A DNA stretch of 64,000 nt from Nonomuraea jiangxiensis (lineage in GTDB: Bacteria > Actinomycetota > Actinomycetes > Streptosporangiales > Streptosporangiaceae): contig NZ_FNDJ01000004.1 in assembly GCF_900099965.1 (NCBI RefSeq), forward strand, positions 124,001 to 188,000. The letters are read 5' to 3'. Made by a program: the position numbers and the translations under genes. A model generated the notes under the pieces. The model ran no database searches. It was given only the letters and a program-made list of their open reading frames with translations, and was not told where the DNA came from. Numbering within the stretch: the first letter of the stretch is position 1; every line of letters begins with the position of its first letter. Below are positions 38,079 to 48,607 of the stretch, one piece after another.

Positions 38079-38784
38079 GCAGGAGACCGGCCGGGGTGCG
38101 CCCGTCCGCCGTGCCGTGCCCAAGACGGGCACGCGTCGGTCCGGGGCGTCGCATCAGTCCAAGCCGCGTCCCCGTCCTGACACCCGCCCCGACGCCGAGA
38201 GCAAGTGGTCGGCGGCCGAACGCGCACGCCTGGAGGCCGGTGGCAAGCGGCCCGCGGGCGAGCGCGGGCGGGCCGAGGCCGACGGCGGGCAGTTCGCCGC
38301 GGAGCGTGGGCAGGCCGGTGTAGACGCCAAGCGGCCGGTGGCGGAGCGCGGGCGGGCCGGGCTCGGTGGCCGGCGGTCCGTCGCCGAGCGGCCGCGTACC
38401 GACGGCAAGCGGGTCGCCAACGCCGGTGATCGGTCCCGCGCCGAGGCCGGGGCCTCGCGCCCGGTGCCGCGGCGGCTGCCGGCGCGACGGCAGCGGGCGC
38501 CGTTCGTGCTGCTCGTCGTGGGCCTGCTCTGCGGCGGCCTGGTGAGCCTGCTGCTGCTCAACACCATGCTGGCCCAGGACGCCATCACCGACGCGAGCCT
38601 GCGCGAGGAGATCGCGGTGGCCCGCCAGGAGAACGAGCAGATCGAGCAGCAATACCAGCGCAACACGCAGCCCGGCATCCTCGCCGAGCTGGCGGAGAAG
38701 CAGGGCCAGCATCCCGACTGGGACAAGGTCAACGGCTGGAGCAGCGCAGGAGACCAGGCCAGCCGGGTGGACACGGAACGGTGA
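38065..38784 (+). CDS. ftsL: FtsL-like division protein with long N-terminal tail
   Basis: A 239-residue bitopic membrane protein: a basic Ala/Arg-rich cytosolic tail of about 144 residues, one membrane helix (145-169) and a short extracytoplasmic coiled coil rich in Glu and Gln ([18 protein letters not shown]). Location between rsmH and ftsI identifies it as FtsL. The tail carries repeats of an (V/A)AERGRAG-type unit with an 18-19 residue period. GTG 38065 follows GAGAGGA; TTG 38068 is possible. Confidence 0.82.
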   Translation: MLTTEQETGRGAPVRRAVPKTGTRRSGASHQSKPRPRPDTRPDAESKWSAAERARLEAGGKRPAGERGRAEADGGQFAAERGQAGVDAKRPVAERGRAGLGGRRSVAERPRTDGKRVANAGDRSRAEAGASRPVPRRLPARRQRAPFVLLVVGLLCGGLVSLLLLNTMLAQDAITDASLREEIAVARQENEQIEQQYQRNTQPGILAELAEKQGQHPDWDKVNGWSSAGDQASRVDTER

Positions 38785-41426
38785 GGGACTCAGGCGGCAG
38801 GGGGCAGGGACCCGGCCGCGGCGCTGGCGGCGCCGGCTCTCAAGGAGGGCCAGGCGCCGCTCGTCGTACGCCGGGAGGTCCCGGCGGCCCGGGACGGGCA
38901 GGGCGCCAAGGGGGCTCTGCCCGTTCAGAGGGGGCGGGCCGCCCGGCCTCGCCGGACGACCCGCCGCGCAAGCGCCCCGACGACGACCCCCTCGATCTGC
39001 CGTTCGGCCGTGACGAGGCCTTCCGCGGCCGCCCGCCGCAGGACCCCGCCGGTCGCGGCCGCCCCCGCCAGGACGACCCCGACCGCTCCCGCGACGAGGG
39101 CTCGCGTGGGCGGTCGTCCGGAGACGAGGGATCTCGCAGGCGGTCGTCCGGGGACGACGGGTCTCGTGGGCGGTCGTCCAGGGATGAGGGGTTCCGTTCC
39201 CGTATGCCCGGGGACGGCGGCGACGGCGGCCGCAGGCGTCCCCGCGACGACGGTGACCGTCCCCGGGGGCGCTCCGCCGCCCAGGGGCGTGACGACGGAG
39301 CCAGGGGACGCGACGAGCGATCGCGCGGCCAGGGCGGCCGGGCCGAGGGGCCCGGCCCGACGGCGCGCGGCGGGCGGCCACACCGTGACGAGGAACGGTC
39401 CCGGGCCGACGACCCGCGGCGCCGGGACGGCCGGCAGGACGGACCGTTGCGGCGTCCGCAGGCCGGCGGTTCCCGGCCGGGCACGGCAGGCGGCGGTGAG
39501 CGGGTGGGGGCACGCCGCGGAGACGCACCGCCCCCCCGGGGCCGCGACGGTGAGGGGCCGTCGGCCGGGGCCCGGGCCGGCGCCGGGCCGACGAGCAGGA
39601 GCCGCGGCGGGGACGGGCCGCCCAAGGGACGGGGCGGTGACGGGCCGCCGCCGAGGGGGCCGCGCCGCCCGCCCGCGCCGCCACGCCCGCCGCTGGTGCT
39701 GCGGCTGGGCAGCCCGCGCCGGCGGATCAACATCGGCCTGATCGGCATGACGTTCATCCTGTCGATCTTCGCCGGGCGGCTGATCCAGATGCAGGGCCTC
39801 GACTCCAAGGTCTACGAGGCCGCGGCCGCCGACCAGCGCCAGCACACCGAGGAGATCCCCGCCAAGCGCGGCTCGATCACCGACGCCAAGGGCCACGAGC
39901 TGGCCGTGACCGTCGAGGCCCGCGAGGTGTCGGTCGACCCGACCAAGGTGCCGCCCCCCGTACGCGCCAAGGCGGCCGCGATCCTGGCCGCCCAGCTCGG
40001 CAAGAGCGAGCAGGAGATCGCCGCGAAACTGGCCAGGACGGACACCCGCTACCAGCTCCTGGCCAGGGACGTCGATCCCGTCGTGGCCACCCGCCTGCTC
40101 CAGGCCCGCGTGCCCGCGCTGTCGGCCAAGAAGACCTACCGCAGGCTCTACCCGGCGGGCGACCTGGCGGGCACCCTCATCGGGTTCGTCGGCGACGACG
40201 GCGACGGCCTGGGCGGCATCGAACAGGCCAAGAACAAACTGCTGGCCGGCCACGACGGCGAGCAACGCGTCGAGACGGGCCGCGACGGCCAGCGCATCCC
40301 CATGACCAGCAGCCAGCGCACCGCCCCGGTCAACGGCCAGGACATCCGGCTGACCATCGACCGCGACATCCAGTGGGCCGCCCAGAAGTCGGTCACCGAG
40401 CAGGTACGGAAGTCGGGCGCCGACAGCGGCACGGTGATCGTCATGGACGTGCAGACCGCCCAGATCATCGCCATGGCCAACGGCCCCGAACTCGACCTGA
40501 ACAACTGGCGCAAGGCCCCCGCGACCGCCTACGTCAACAAGGCGGCGGCCGACGTCTTCGAGCCCGGCAGCACGAACAAGGTCATCACCGCGGCCGCCGC
40601 CCTGGAGGCGCGGGAGGTGACCCCCGACACGGTGTTCCAGGTGCCCGACAACATCAGGTGCGCCGACCGGGTGCTGCGGGACGCCCACGCGCACAAGGCG
40701 GAGACCATGACGTTCCGCCAGGCCATGGCCCAGTCCAGCAACGTCGGCACGATCATGGCGGCGCGCAAGATCGGCAGCGAGCGGCTGTACGAGATGCTGA
40801 AGGCGTTCGGGTTCGGCTCCAAGCCGGGCGGCGGCGTGCCGGGCGCCGAGGCGGGCCTGCTGCCCAACTACAAGAACTGGTCGGGCAGCCAGAGCTGCAC
40901 CGTCTCCTACGGGCAGGGCGTGTCGGTGACCGCGCTGCAGATGGCCAGCGTCTACCAGACCATCGCCAACGGCGGTGTCAAGATCGAGCCGCAGATCATC
41001 GCGGGCACCACGGACGGCTCGGGCAGGTTCGTTCCCGCTCCCGCCGGTAAGCAGACCAGGGTGGTGAGCACGACGACGGCCAAGGAGATCACGACCATGC
41101 TGGAAAGCGCGGTGGGAGCCGAGGGCACCGGCCAGGCCGCCGCCATCGACGGTTACCGGGTGGCGGGCAAGACCGGCACGGCCAACCGCTACGATGCCAA
41201 ACTGGGCCGCTACGAGGGCTACACTGCGTCCTTCGTGGGGTTCGCGCCCGCCGACAAGCCCCGGCTGGTGGTGCTGTCGGTCCTGCAGAACCCGCGGAAC
41301 GGCCACTTCGGCGGGCAGCTCGCGGCCCCCGTGTTCAAGGATGTGATGACGTTCGCCATCAAGAGCAAGAAGATTCCTCCCACAGGCTCCGTCGCGCCGC
41401 CGGTGCGGATGCGCGCGGGACAGTGA
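38781..41426 (+). CDS. ftsI: Septal class B penicillin-binding protein (PBP3/PbpB)
   Basis: A class B transpeptidase of 881 residues that cross-links septal peptidoglycan with FtsW. After a 316-residue disordered Arg/Gly/Asp/Pro-rich tail come the membrane helix (317-337), the dimer domain and the transpeptidase, with S597-T-N-K600, S652-S-N654 and K797-T-G-T800. The tail contains a 10-residue tandem repeat (DEGSRGRSSG type). Usual length is 600-700 residues, so the extra length is all in the tail. It overlaps ftsL by 4 bp. Confidence 0.95.
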   Translation: MRDSGGRGQGPGRGAGGAGSQGGPGAARRTPGGPGGPGRAGRQGGSARSEGAGRPASPDDPPRKRPDDDPLDLPFGRDEAFRGRPPQDPAGRGRPRQDDPDRSRDEGSRGRSSGDEGSRRRSSGDDGSRGRSSRDEGFRSRMPGDGGDGGRRRPRDDGDRPRGRSAAQGRDDGARGRDERSRGQGGRAEGPGPTARGGRPHRDEERSRADDPRRRDGRQDGPLRRPQAGGSRPGTAGGGERVGARRGDAPPPRGRDGEGPSAGARAGAGPTSRSRGGDGPPKGRGGDGPPPRGPRRPPAPPRPPLVLRLGSPRRRINIGLIGMTFILSIFAGRLIQMQGLDSKVYEAAAADQRQHTEEIPAKRGSITDAKGHELAVTVEAREVSVDPTKVPPPVRAKAAAILAAQLGKSEQEIAAKLARTDTRYQLLARDVDPVVATRLLQARVPALSAKKTYRRLYPAGDLAGTLIGFVGDDGDGLGGIEQAKNKLLAGHDGEQRVETGRDGQRIPMTSSQRTAPVNGQDIRLTIDRDIQWAAQKSVTEQVRKSGADSGTVIVMDVQTAQIIAMANGPELDLNNWRKAPATAYVNKAAADVFEPGSTNKVITAAAALEAREVTPDTVFQVPDNIRCADRVLRDAHAHKAETMTFRQAMAQSSNVGTIMAARKIGSERLYEMLKAFGFGSKPGGGVPGAEAGLLPNYKNWSGSQSCTVSYGQGVSVTALQMASVYQTIANGGVKIEPQIIAGTTDGSGRFVPAPAGKQTRVVSTTTAKEITTMLESAVGAEGTGQAAAIDGYRVAGKTGTANRYDAKLGRYEGYTASFVGFAPADKPRLVVLSVLQNPRNGHFGGQLAAPVFKDVMTFAIKSKKIPPTGSVAPPVRMRAGQ
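39093..39212 (+). repeat. 30-bp tandem repeat in the ftsI tail
   Basis: Four in-frame 30-bp units (39093, 39123, 39153, 39183) encode DEGSRGRSSG-like decapeptides. The first three are close and the fourth has diverged. The period is a multiple of three, so copy changes would keep the frame. Confidence 0.85.
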
Positions 41427-41448
41427 CCAGGGAAGGTACGCTCTCGCC

Positions 41449-42996
41449 GTGCGTCCCCCGTCGTCTATGCGCCCCACGAGCAGTCCGCCCCGTCCGCTGA
41501 CCGGGCTCGCGACCATGCTCGACGCCGATTCCGGCACCTCTCGGTCGCCCCACGCCGCCATCAGCGGCGTCGCCATCAACTCCCGCGACGTCCAGCGGGG
41601 AGATCTCTACGTCGCCCTGCCCGGCAGCCGGGCCCACGGCGCCGCCTACTCCGCTGAGGCGATGGCGAGCGGTGCCGTGGCAGTCCTCACCGACCGGGAA
41701 GGCCGCGACGAGGCCGTCGCGACCGGACTGCCGGTGCTGATCGTGCCCGACCCGCGCGCCCTGCTCGGGCAGATCGCCTCCTGGGTGTACGGGCAGCCCG
41801 CCCACGACATCCAGATCCTCGGCGTCACCGGCACCAGCGGCAAGTCCACCTCCACGTTCATGATCGAGGCCGGCCTGCGTGCCGCCGGGCACTCGGCGGG
41901 CCTGGTGGGCGGCGTCGAGATCCACGCGGGCGACCTGCGCTTCGAGCCCAGGCTCACCACGCCGGAGGCCCCGGAGTTGCACGGCCTGTTCGCCCTCATG
42001 CGCGAGGTGGGCGTGAGCGCGGCCGTCATGGAGGTCTCCAGCCACGCGCTCGCCCTTGGCAGGGTCGACGGCGTCTTCTACGACGTCGCCCTGTTCACCA
42101 ACCTCTCCCAAGACCACCTCGACTTCCACAAGGACTTCGAGGACTACTTCGCGACCAAGGCGCGGCTGTTCCAGCCGGAGCTTAGCCGCGTCGGCGTGAC
42201 CAACATCGACGACCGCTACGGCCGCGAGCTGCTGGGCCTGGCCAAGGTGCCGATGACCACGTTCTCCGCGCTCGGCGACCCCGAGGCGCAGTGGCGGGCG
42301 CTGGACGTCAGGCTGGGCGCCGACGGGAGCGCGTTCCGGGTCGTCGGCCCCGGCGGGGTCGAGGCGGACGTGCAGATCTCGCTGCCGGGCCCGTTCAACG
42401 TCGCCAACGCGCTCGGCGCCGTCGTCACCCTCGTGGAGTCCGGGGTGCCGCTGCAGACCGCCGTGCACGGCGTGGGCTCCCTCACCGGGGTCCCCGGGCG
42501 CATGCAGCGCATCACGGGCGCCGACGACGAGTTCCAGGCGGTCGTGGACTACTCCCACAAGCCCGGCGCGGTCGAGTCGGTGCTGCGCTCGCTGCGGGCC
42601 GTCACCGCGGGCACCCTGACGATCGTGCTCGGCTGCGGCGGCGACCGCGACAGCGGCAAGAGGCCCATCATGGGCGAATGCGCTGCGAGGCTGGCAGATG
42701 TGGCCATTTTCACGAGCGACAATCCTCGTTCGGAGGATCCGCTGGCCATCCTCGCGGCGATGATGGAAGGAGCGCTTCGCGTTCCGCAGCATGACCGCGC
42801 TCATGTGATCATTGAGCCCGATCGAGCGGCCGCCATCGGCCTGGCAGTCGCCAGGGCCGGGCACGGCGACATGATCGTCGTGGCCGGCAAGGGTCACGAG
42901 CAGGGCCAGTACGTTTCAGGCGAGGTGATCCCCTTCGACGACCGCGAAGTGGTCGCCGAAGCGATCGACGCACGCAAGGAAAGCAGGAAGCACTAA
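41449..42996 (+). CDS. murE: UDP-MurNAc-L-Ala-D-Glu:meso-DAP ligase
   Basis: A 515-residue Mur ligase. It has the P-loop GVTGTSGKSTSTFM, EVSSHALALGRV, NLSQDHLDFH, and the D424-N-P-R427 motif (TSDNPRSEDP) that selects meso-diaminopimelate. So the wall is A1-gamma/DAP type. TACGCT at 41437-41442 ends 6 bp before GTG 41449, suggesting an internal leaderless promoter in the cluster. ATG 41467 is an alternative start. The stop overlaps murF by 1 bp. Confidence 0.96.
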   Translation: MRPPSSMRPTSSPPRPLTGLATMLDADSGTSRSPHAAISGVAINSRDVQRGDLYVALPGSRAHGAAYSAEAMASGAVAVLTDREGRDEAVATGLPVLIVPDPRALLGQIASWVYGQPAHDIQILGVTGTSGKSTSTFMIEAGLRAAGHSAGLVGGVEIHAGDLRFEPRLTTPEAPELHGLFALMREVGVSAAVMEVSSHALALGRVDGVFYDVALFTNLSQDHLDFHKDFEDYFATKARLFQPELSRVGVTNIDDRYGRELLGLAKVPMTTFSALGDPEAQWRALDVRLGADGSAFRVVGPGGVEADVQISLPGPFNVANALGAVVTLVESGVPLQTAVHGVGSLTGVPGRMQRITGADDEFQAVVDYSHKPGAVESVLRSLRAVTAGTLTIVLGCGGDRDSGKRPIMGECAARLADVAIFTSDNPRSEDPLAILAAMMEGALRVPQHDRAHVIIEPDRAAAIGLAVARAGHGDMIVVAGKGHEQGQYVSGEVIPFDDREVVAEAIDARKESRKH

Positions 42997-44912
42997 TGAT
43001 CCCGTTGCCTCTGGCCAGGATCGCCGAGATAACCTCGGGCGCCCTGTCGGGCATGGCCGATCCCCGCGCGGTGGTACGCGGGCCCGTCGTGATCGACTCG
43101 CGGCTTGTGGAGCCGGGATCCCTGTTCGTCGCCTTCCGGGGCGCGCGGGTCGACGGTCACGACTACGCCGCCCAGGCCATCCGGGCAGGAGCCGTCGCCG
43201 TGCTGGCCACCCGGCCGGTCGAGGGGCCGGCGGTGATCGTCCCCGACGCCGCCGCCGCGCTGGCCGCGCTGGCCTCCGCGCAGATCGGCGCGCTGCCCCG
43301 GGTCACCGTGATCGGCGTGACAGGGTCGGCCGGCAAGACCACCACCAAGGACCTGCTGGCCAGGATCACCGCGCGGGTGGGGCCGACCATCGCGCCCGTC
43401 GGCAGCTTCAACAACGAGCTCGGCCACCCGCTGACCGTGCTGCGGGCCGACGCCGACACCCGGTTCATGGTGCTGGAGCTGGCCGCCCGCAGCGCCGGCC
43501 ACATCAAGGACCTCGCCCGCATCGCGCCGCCGCAGATCGGCGTGGTGCTCAACGTCGGCACCGCGCACCTGGGCGTGTTCGGCGGCAAGGAGGCGATCGC
43601 CAAGGCCAAGGGCGAGCTGGTGGAGGCGCTGCCGCGGACCGGCGTGGCGGTGCTCAACGCCGACGATCCCCTGGTGCGGGCGATGGCCGCGCGCACCGAC
43701 GCGCGGGTCACCTACTTCGGGCGGGCGGAGTCCGCGGCGATCCGGGCCGTGGACGTCGTGGTGGACGCGCGCGGGCGCGCCTCCTTCACGCTGCGCACCC
43801 CCTCGGGAGACGCGCACGTGTCGCTCAAGCTGTACGGGGAGCACGCGGTCGAGAACGCGCTCGCCGCCGCCGCGGCCGGATACGAGCTCGGGCTGCCGGT
43901 GGCCACCATCGCCGCGGAGCTGTCGGAGGCGACGCCGCGCAGCCGGTGGCGGATGGAGGTGCAGGACCGGGCCGACGGGGTGACGGTCGTCAACGACGCC
44001 TACAACGCCAATCCGGACTCGATGCGGGCGGCCTTCGAGGCGTTCGCGGTCGTCGGCAAGGGCCGGCGGCGCTTCGCCGTCATCGCGGCGCTGCGGGAGC
44101 TGGGGGAGGACGGGCCCGAGCTCAACGCCGAGCTGGGACGGCTGGCGGGCGGCGCGGGGCTGGCCGGGCTGATCGTGGCGGGGCCGGACGCGTCGCCGGT
44201 GCTGGAGGGCGCCCGCACGGCCGCCCAGTCGTCGGCCCAATCGTCGGTCCAGCCGACCGCTCACGGCGCCGCCGAGGGCGTCACGGCCGGCGCCCCGCCC
44301 GTTCACGGCCCGTCGGCGCCCGGCCCTCAGGCCCCGGCCTTCCAGGCGCCCGGCCCGCACAATCCAGGCCCCCAGGCTTCAGGCCCCCAGGCGAGCGGTC
44401 CTCACGCTCCCGGCGCCCCGGCGCCCGGTCCTCACGCTCCCGGCGCCCCGGTGCCCGGTCCTCACGCTCCGGGCATCCACGCGCCCGGTCCCCAGGGCGC
44501 GGGTCCCCAGGGTGTGGGTCCCCATGCCGCCGGTCCCCAGGGTGCCGGTCCCCAGGGTCCCGGCCCTCAGGCGCCGTATGGCGCCGGACCGTACGCCTCC
44601 GGCCAGCACCCGGCCGGGCCGGCCGGATGGCAGGGGCCGGACGTCGGCGGCCCGCCCCAGGCGTGGCAGGCACCCGGGCAGGCTGCTCCCGTGGGCGTGC
44701 CCGCGCAGAGCGGACCGGTGGTCGGCCCGCACGGGGTGCTGACCGCGTATCCTCCGCAGGGAATGCGGATCGTGCACGTGCCCGACGCCGAGGCCGCGGC
44801 GGCCGAGCTCGCTCAATGGCTGCGGCCCGGCGACGCCGTGCTCGTGAAGGGGCCGCGGGCCATGGGGCTTGAGCGGACGGCCGAGCTGGTGCTCGGAGGT
44901 GCCCCCCAGTGA
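42996..44912 (+). CDS. murF: UDP-MurNAc-tripeptide:D-Ala-D-Ala ligase with a collagen-like insert
   Basis: A 638-residue MurF (usual 450-480). The ligase core is normal: [59 protein letters not shown] and [11 protein letters not shown]. Residues about 407-585 are an insertion of Pro/Gly/Ala/His-rich repeats ([10 protein letters not shown] type) in the C-terminal domain. After it the ligase resumes with [30 protein letters not shown]. The insert is in frame and low in charged residues. mraY starts 4 bp before the stop. Confidence 0.93.
   Translation: MIPLPLARIAEITSGALSGMADPRAVVRGPVVIDSRLVEPGSLFVAFRGARVDGHDYAAQAIRAGAVAVLATRPVEGPAVIVPDAAAALAALASAQIGALPRVTVIGVTGSAGKTTTKDLLARITARVGPTIAPVGSFNNELGHPLTVLRADADTRFMVLELAARSAGHIKDLARIAPPQIGVVLNVGTAHLGVFGGKEAIAKAKGELVEALPRTGVAVLNADDPLVRAMAARTDARVTYFGRAESAAIRAVDVVVDARGRASFTLRTPSGDAHVSLKLYGEHAVENALAAAAAGYELGLPVATIAAELSEATPRSRWRMEVQDRADGVTVVNDAYNANPDSMRAAFEAFAVVGKGRRRFAVIAALRELGEDGPELNAELGRLAGGAGLAGLIVAGPDASPVLEGARTAAQSSAQSSVQPTAHGAAEGVTAGAPPVHGPSAPGPQAPAFQAPGPHNPGPQASGPQASGPHAPGAPAPGPHAPGAPVPGPHAPGIHAPGPQGAGPQGVGPHAAGPQGAGPQGPGPQAPYGAGPYASGQHPAGPAGWQGPDVGGPPQAWQAPGQAAPVGVPAQSGPVVGPHGVLTAYPPQGMRIVHVPDAEAAAAELAQWLRPGDAVLVKGPRAMGLERTAELVLGGAPQ
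44401..44490 (+). repeat. 30-bp tandem repeat in the murF insert
   Basis: Units starting at 44401 and 44431 differ by one base. A third at 44461 has diverged after its first ten bases, and looser PGPQGxGPQ-type repeats continue to about 44575. The frame is kept throughout. Confidence 0.85.
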
Positions 44913-45964
44913 CCAACATCATCATCGCCGGTGCGGTGGGCCTGATCCTCTCGATGCTGGGCACCCCACTGGCGATCCGGCTGCTCTCGCGGCGCGGTTA
45001 CGGCCAGGAGATCCGTGAGGAGGGCCCGTCCGGCCACCATGGCAAGCGGGGCACCCCCACCATGGGCGGCATCGTGTTCGTGCTGGCCTCGCTGCTCGCC
45101 TACGGGGCCTCCCACCTGGCACTCCTCGACCCCCCGACGGTGTCGGGCATGCTGGTGCTGTTCCTGATGACCGGGCTCGGCGCGGTCGGCTTCCTCGACG
45201 ACTTCATCAAGATCTACAAGCAGCGCAGCCTGGGCCTGCGCAGCGGCGCCAAGGCACTCGGCCAGCTCATCGTCGGCGCGGTGTTCGCCTTCCTGGTGAC
45301 CCGCTCGCCGAACGTCTACGGCATCACCCCCGCCGAGACCCGGGTGTCGTTCCTGCGGGACATCGGCCCGTCGATCGGCATCGTCGGGTTCACCATCTGG
45401 GTGCTGTTCATGATCGTCGGGTTCTCCAACGCGGTGAACCTCACCGACGGCCTCGACGGCCTGGCCAGCGGCGCGACCGGCGTGGTGCTGGCCGCGTACG
45501 TGCTGATCGGCAACTGGCAGCTCCGCAACAACTGCATCGACCAGCTCGGCCCCAACTGCTACTGGGTGCGAGATCCGCTCGACCTGGCGGTGGTGGCCGC
45601 CGCCGTGCTCGGGGCGCTGATCGGGTTCCTGTGGTGGAACGCCCCGCCCGCCCGGATCTTCATGGGCGACACCGGCTCGCTGGCCCTGGGCGGCGTGCTG
45701 GCCGGGCTGGCCATCGCCACCCGTACCCAGCTGCTGCTGATCATCCTGGCCGGGCTGTGCGTGATCATCACGCTGTCGGTGATCATCCAGGTCGGGTCCT
45801 TCAAGATGACCGGTAAACGGGTGTTCCGGATGGCGCCGCTGCAGCACCACTTCGAGCTGAAGGGCTGGGCGGAGACCACGATCGTGGTCCGGTTCTGGCT
45901 GATCGCGATGCTCTGCTCGGCGCTCGGGCTGGGGCTGTTCTACGTCGAGTGGATGCCCCGGTGA
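44909..45964 (+). CDS. mraY: Phospho-MurNAc-pentapeptide transferase
   Basis: A 351-residue membrane enzyme with about ten helices that makes lipid I from UDP-MurNAc-pentapeptide and undecaprenyl phosphate. Family sites: [29 protein letters not shown] (catalytic DD), [27 protein letters not shown] and the cytosolic [15 protein letters not shown] (HHH-type) loop. GTG 44909 overlaps murF and the stop overlaps murD (GTGA). Confidence 0.97.
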   Translation: MTNIIIAGAVGLILSMLGTPLAIRLLSRRGYGQEIREEGPSGHHGKRGTPTMGGIVFVLASLLAYGASHLALLDPPTVSGMLVLFLMTGLGAVGFLDDFIKIYKQRSLGLRSGAKALGQLIVGAVFAFLVTRSPNVYGITPAETRVSFLRDIGPSIGIVGFTIWVLFMIVGFSNAVNLTDGLDGLASGATGVVLAAYVLIGNWQLRNNCIDQLGPNCYWVRDPLDLAVVAAAVLGALIGFLWWNAPPARIFMGDTGSLALGGVLAGLAIATRTQLLLIILAGLCVIITLSVIIQVGSFKMTGKRVFRMAPLQHHFELKGWAETTIVVRFWLIAMLCSALGLGLFYVEWMPR

Positions 45965-47340
45965 CCAGTCTCACGTGCGTGGCCGGGCTGGGCGTGTCCG
46001 GGACCGCCGTGGCCAGGGCGCTGGCCGAGCGCGGCGAGCGGGTCGTGGTCGTGGAGGCCGTGGAGGGCGAGCGGCAGCTCGCCGCCGCCGGGGAGCTCGC
46101 CGGGCTCGGCGTGGAGACCCTGTTCGGGGCGACGGAGCCGCCGGCGGGCATCACCCGGCTCGTCACCACCGGCTGGGCGCCGCACCATCCGATGATCGCC
46201 GCCGCGCTGGCGGCCGGGGTGGAGGTCATCGGCGAGGTGGAGCTGGCCTGGCGGCTGCGGCCCGCGCAGGCGGCCCCCTGGCTCGCGCTGACCGGCACCA
46301 ACGGCAAGACCACCGCCGTGCGCATGCTCACCGCGATCCTGCTCGCCGCCGGGCGCAAGGCCGTCGCCGTGGGCAACGTGGGCCTGCCCGTCGTACGCGC
46401 CGTCGCCGAGCCGTACGACGCGCTGGCCGTCGAGCTGTCGAGCTTCCAGCTGCACTGGTCCAGCACGCTGGCCCCGCACGCCGCGGCCGTGCTGAACCTG
46501 GCCCCCGACCACCTCGACTGGCACGGCTCCATGGAGGAGTACGCCGCCGCCAAGGCCCGCATCTACGAGCGCGCAGGGACCGTGATCTACAATGCCGACG
46601 ACCCCGAGGCCGCCCGGCTGGCCGCGCCCTACCCCGGGGCCGTCGGGTTCACCCTGCGGGTGCCGAGGAGCGGGCAGCTCGGCGTGGTCGAGGACCTGCT
46701 GGTGGACCGGGCGTTCGTGGACGACCCGGTGGAGGCGGCCGAGGAGCTGGCCACGCTCGCGGACGTGCGCCCGTTCGCCCCGCACAACGTGGCCAACGCG
46801 CTGGCCGCCGCCGCCCTGGCCCGCTCGCTCGGCGTGCCGTCCGAGGCCGTGCGCAGGGGGCTGCGGGACTTCGTGCCCGACCCGCACCGGCTGAGCCACG
46901 TGGACCGGATCGGCGAGGTCGACTACATCGACGACTCCAAGGCGACCAACCCGCATGCCGCCGCCGCGGCGCTGGCCTCGTACCGGTCGATCGTGTGGGT
47001 GGCGGGCGGGCAGCTCAAGGGGGCGGACGTCGACGAGCTGGTGCGGGAGGCGGCGCCGCGGCTGCGCGGGGTGGTGCTGCTCGGCGTCGACCGCGGCAGG
47101 ATCGCGGAAGCCGTCGCGCGACACGCGCCGAATGTCCCCGTCGTGGACATCGCGGACCGCGAGACTGGAGCGATGGAACGAGTCGTCGCCGAAGCCGCCC
47201 GGCTGGCCTCACCCGGGGACACCGTGCTGCTCTCCCCGTCGGGGGCCTCCCTGGACATGTTCGCCAACTATCCGGCGCGGGGGGAGGCCTTCGCGCGTGC
47301 CGTACGCGAGCTGAGGCTGCGACGTGAGCACGACCGCTGA
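45961..47340 (+). CDS. murD: UDP-MurNAc-L-Ala:D-Glu ligase
   Basis: A 459-residue Mur ligase: [15 protein letters not shown] at the N-terminus, P-loop [45 protein letters not shown] and [11 protein letters not shown], and [19 protein letters not shown] at the end. GTG 45961 (GTGA overlap with mraY) is preferred to the ATG 12 bp upstream. Complete and normal in length. Confidence 0.96.
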   Translation: MTSLTCVAGLGVSGTAVARALAERGERVVVVEAVEGERQLAAAGELAGLGVETLFGATEPPAGITRLVTTGWAPHHPMIAAALAAGVEVIGEVELAWRLRPAQAAPWLALTGTNGKTTAVRMLTAILLAAGRKAVAVGNVGLPVVRAVAEPYDALAVELSSFQLHWSSTLAPHAAAVLNLAPDHLDWHGSMEEYAAAKARIYERAGTVIYNADDPEAARLAAPYPGAVGFTLRVPRSGQLGVVEDLLVDRAFVDDPVEAAEELATLADVRPFAPHNVANALAAAALARSLGVPSEAVRRGLRDFVPDPHRLSHVDRIGEVDYIDDSKATNPHAAAAALASYRSIVWVAGGQLKGADVDELVREAAPRLRGVVLLGVDRGRIAEAVARHAPNVPVVDIADRETGAMERVVAEAARLASPGDTVLLSPSGASLDMFANYPARGEAFARAVRELRLRREHDR

Positions 47341-48595
47341 GCAACCGGTCAGAGAGGGGCCGGGCACCTGGGCACGCGAGCAGCTCGGCGCGCTGAAGGA
47401 GCTGCTCGACAAGCCGCTGACCACCTACTACCTGATCATCATGTGCAGCGCGCTGCTGCTGGCGCTCGGGCTCATGATGGTGCTGTCGGCCTCCAGCATC
47501 GAGGCGCTGCAGAAGACCGGCAGCCCGTTCTCGTGGTTCCTGCGGCAGTCGGTGTCGGCCGCGGTGGGCGTGCCGGTGATGTACGCGTGCTCGCGGCTGC
47601 CGGTCAAGTTCTTCCGCTGGGCCGGTTACCCCCTGATGGCGCTGTCCATCCTGGCGCTGGTCATGGTGCTGTTCATCGGCTCCTCCGAGCTGGGCGCCCA
47701 GCGGTGGATCTACATCGGCCCGCTGACCATCCAGCCGTCCGAGCCGGCCAAGCTCGGGCTCATGCTGTGGGGGGCCGACCTGCTGTCCCGGCGGGCGCGG
47801 CAGGGCAGGATCGAGTGGCGGCAGATGCTCATCCCGCTCATGCCCGGCACCGCGATCCTGGCCGTCCTGGTCATGCTGGGCCGCGACCTGGGCACGACGC
47901 TGGTGCTCTTCATGATCTTCCTGGCCCTGCTGTGGGTGGTCGGGGCGCCGGTGAAGCTGTTCGGCGGCATCCTGGCGCTGGCGGTGCTGGCCGCGGCCAT
48001 CATGATCAAGGTGGAGCCGTACCGGATGGCGCGCATCGGGGCCTTCCTCGATCCGTGGGCCGACGCGCAGGGCGCCGGCTACCAGGCCGTGCAGGGGCAG
48101 ATCGCGATGGGGTCCGGCGGTTGGTTCGGGCTCGGGCTGGGCAGCAGCCGCCAGAAGTGGAGCTGGCTGCCGCACGGCGAGAGCGACTTCATCTTCGCCA
48201 TCCTCGGCGAGGAGCTCGGGCTGATGGGCACGCTCATGGTGGTGGCGCTGTTCGGGCTGCTGGGGTACGCGGGGCTGCGGGTGGCCGTGCGCGTCAACGA
48301 CGCCTTCATCAGGCTCGCCGCCGCCGCCATGGTGGCCTGGATCGTCGGGCAGGCGACCGTCAACATGGGTGCCGTGCTGGGCGTCCTGCCGATCACCGGC
48401 ATCCCGCTGCCGCTGGTCTCGTACGGTGGATCTTCACTGCTGCCCACCCTCGCCGCGCTCGGCATGCTGTTGTCGTTCGCCAAACGCGAGCCGGGCGCGC
48501 GGGAGGCCTTGGCGGCTCGTGGCCCCGGACCCGTCGCCCGGGCCCTAAGCTGGCTGGGCCTGGGGGCTACGACCAGAGGCCGAGGGAAACGTTAG
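47324..48595 (+). CDS. ftsW: SEDS glycosyltransferase FtsW
   Basis: A 423-residue SEDS-family polymerase with about ten membrane helices that extends glycan strands from lipid II at the septum, paired with FtsI. Conserved pieces: GLMMVLSASS, GAQRWIYIGPLTIQPSEPAKLG, LGRDLGTTLVLF, GLGLGSSRQKWSWLPHGESDFIFA (split by the Trp turn) and ITGIPLPLVSYGGSS. GTG 47324 lies inside murD, a 17-bp overlap. A basic C-terminal tail follows the last helix. Confidence 0.95.
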   Translation: MSTTAEQPVREGPGTWAREQLGALKELLDKPLTTYYLIIMCSALLLALGLMMVLSASSIEALQKTGSPFSWFLRQSVSAAVGVPVMYACSRLPVKFFRWAGYPLMALSILALVMVLFIGSSELGAQRWIYIGPLTIQPSEPAKLGLMLWGADLLSRRARQGRIEWRQMLIPLMPGTAILAVLVMLGRDLGTTLVLFMIFLALLWVVGAPVKLFGGILALAVLAAAIMIKVEPYRMARIGAFLDPWADAQGAGYQAVQGQIAMGSGGWFGLGLGSSRQKWSWLPHGESDFIFAILGEELGLMGTLMVVALFGLLGYAGLRVAVRVNDAFIRLAAAAMVAWIVGQATVNMGAVLGVLPITGIPLPLVSYGGSSLLPTLAALGMLLSFAKREPGAREALAARGPGPVARALSWLGLGATTRGRGKR

Positions 48596-48607
48596 GGAGT
48601 GACCGAG

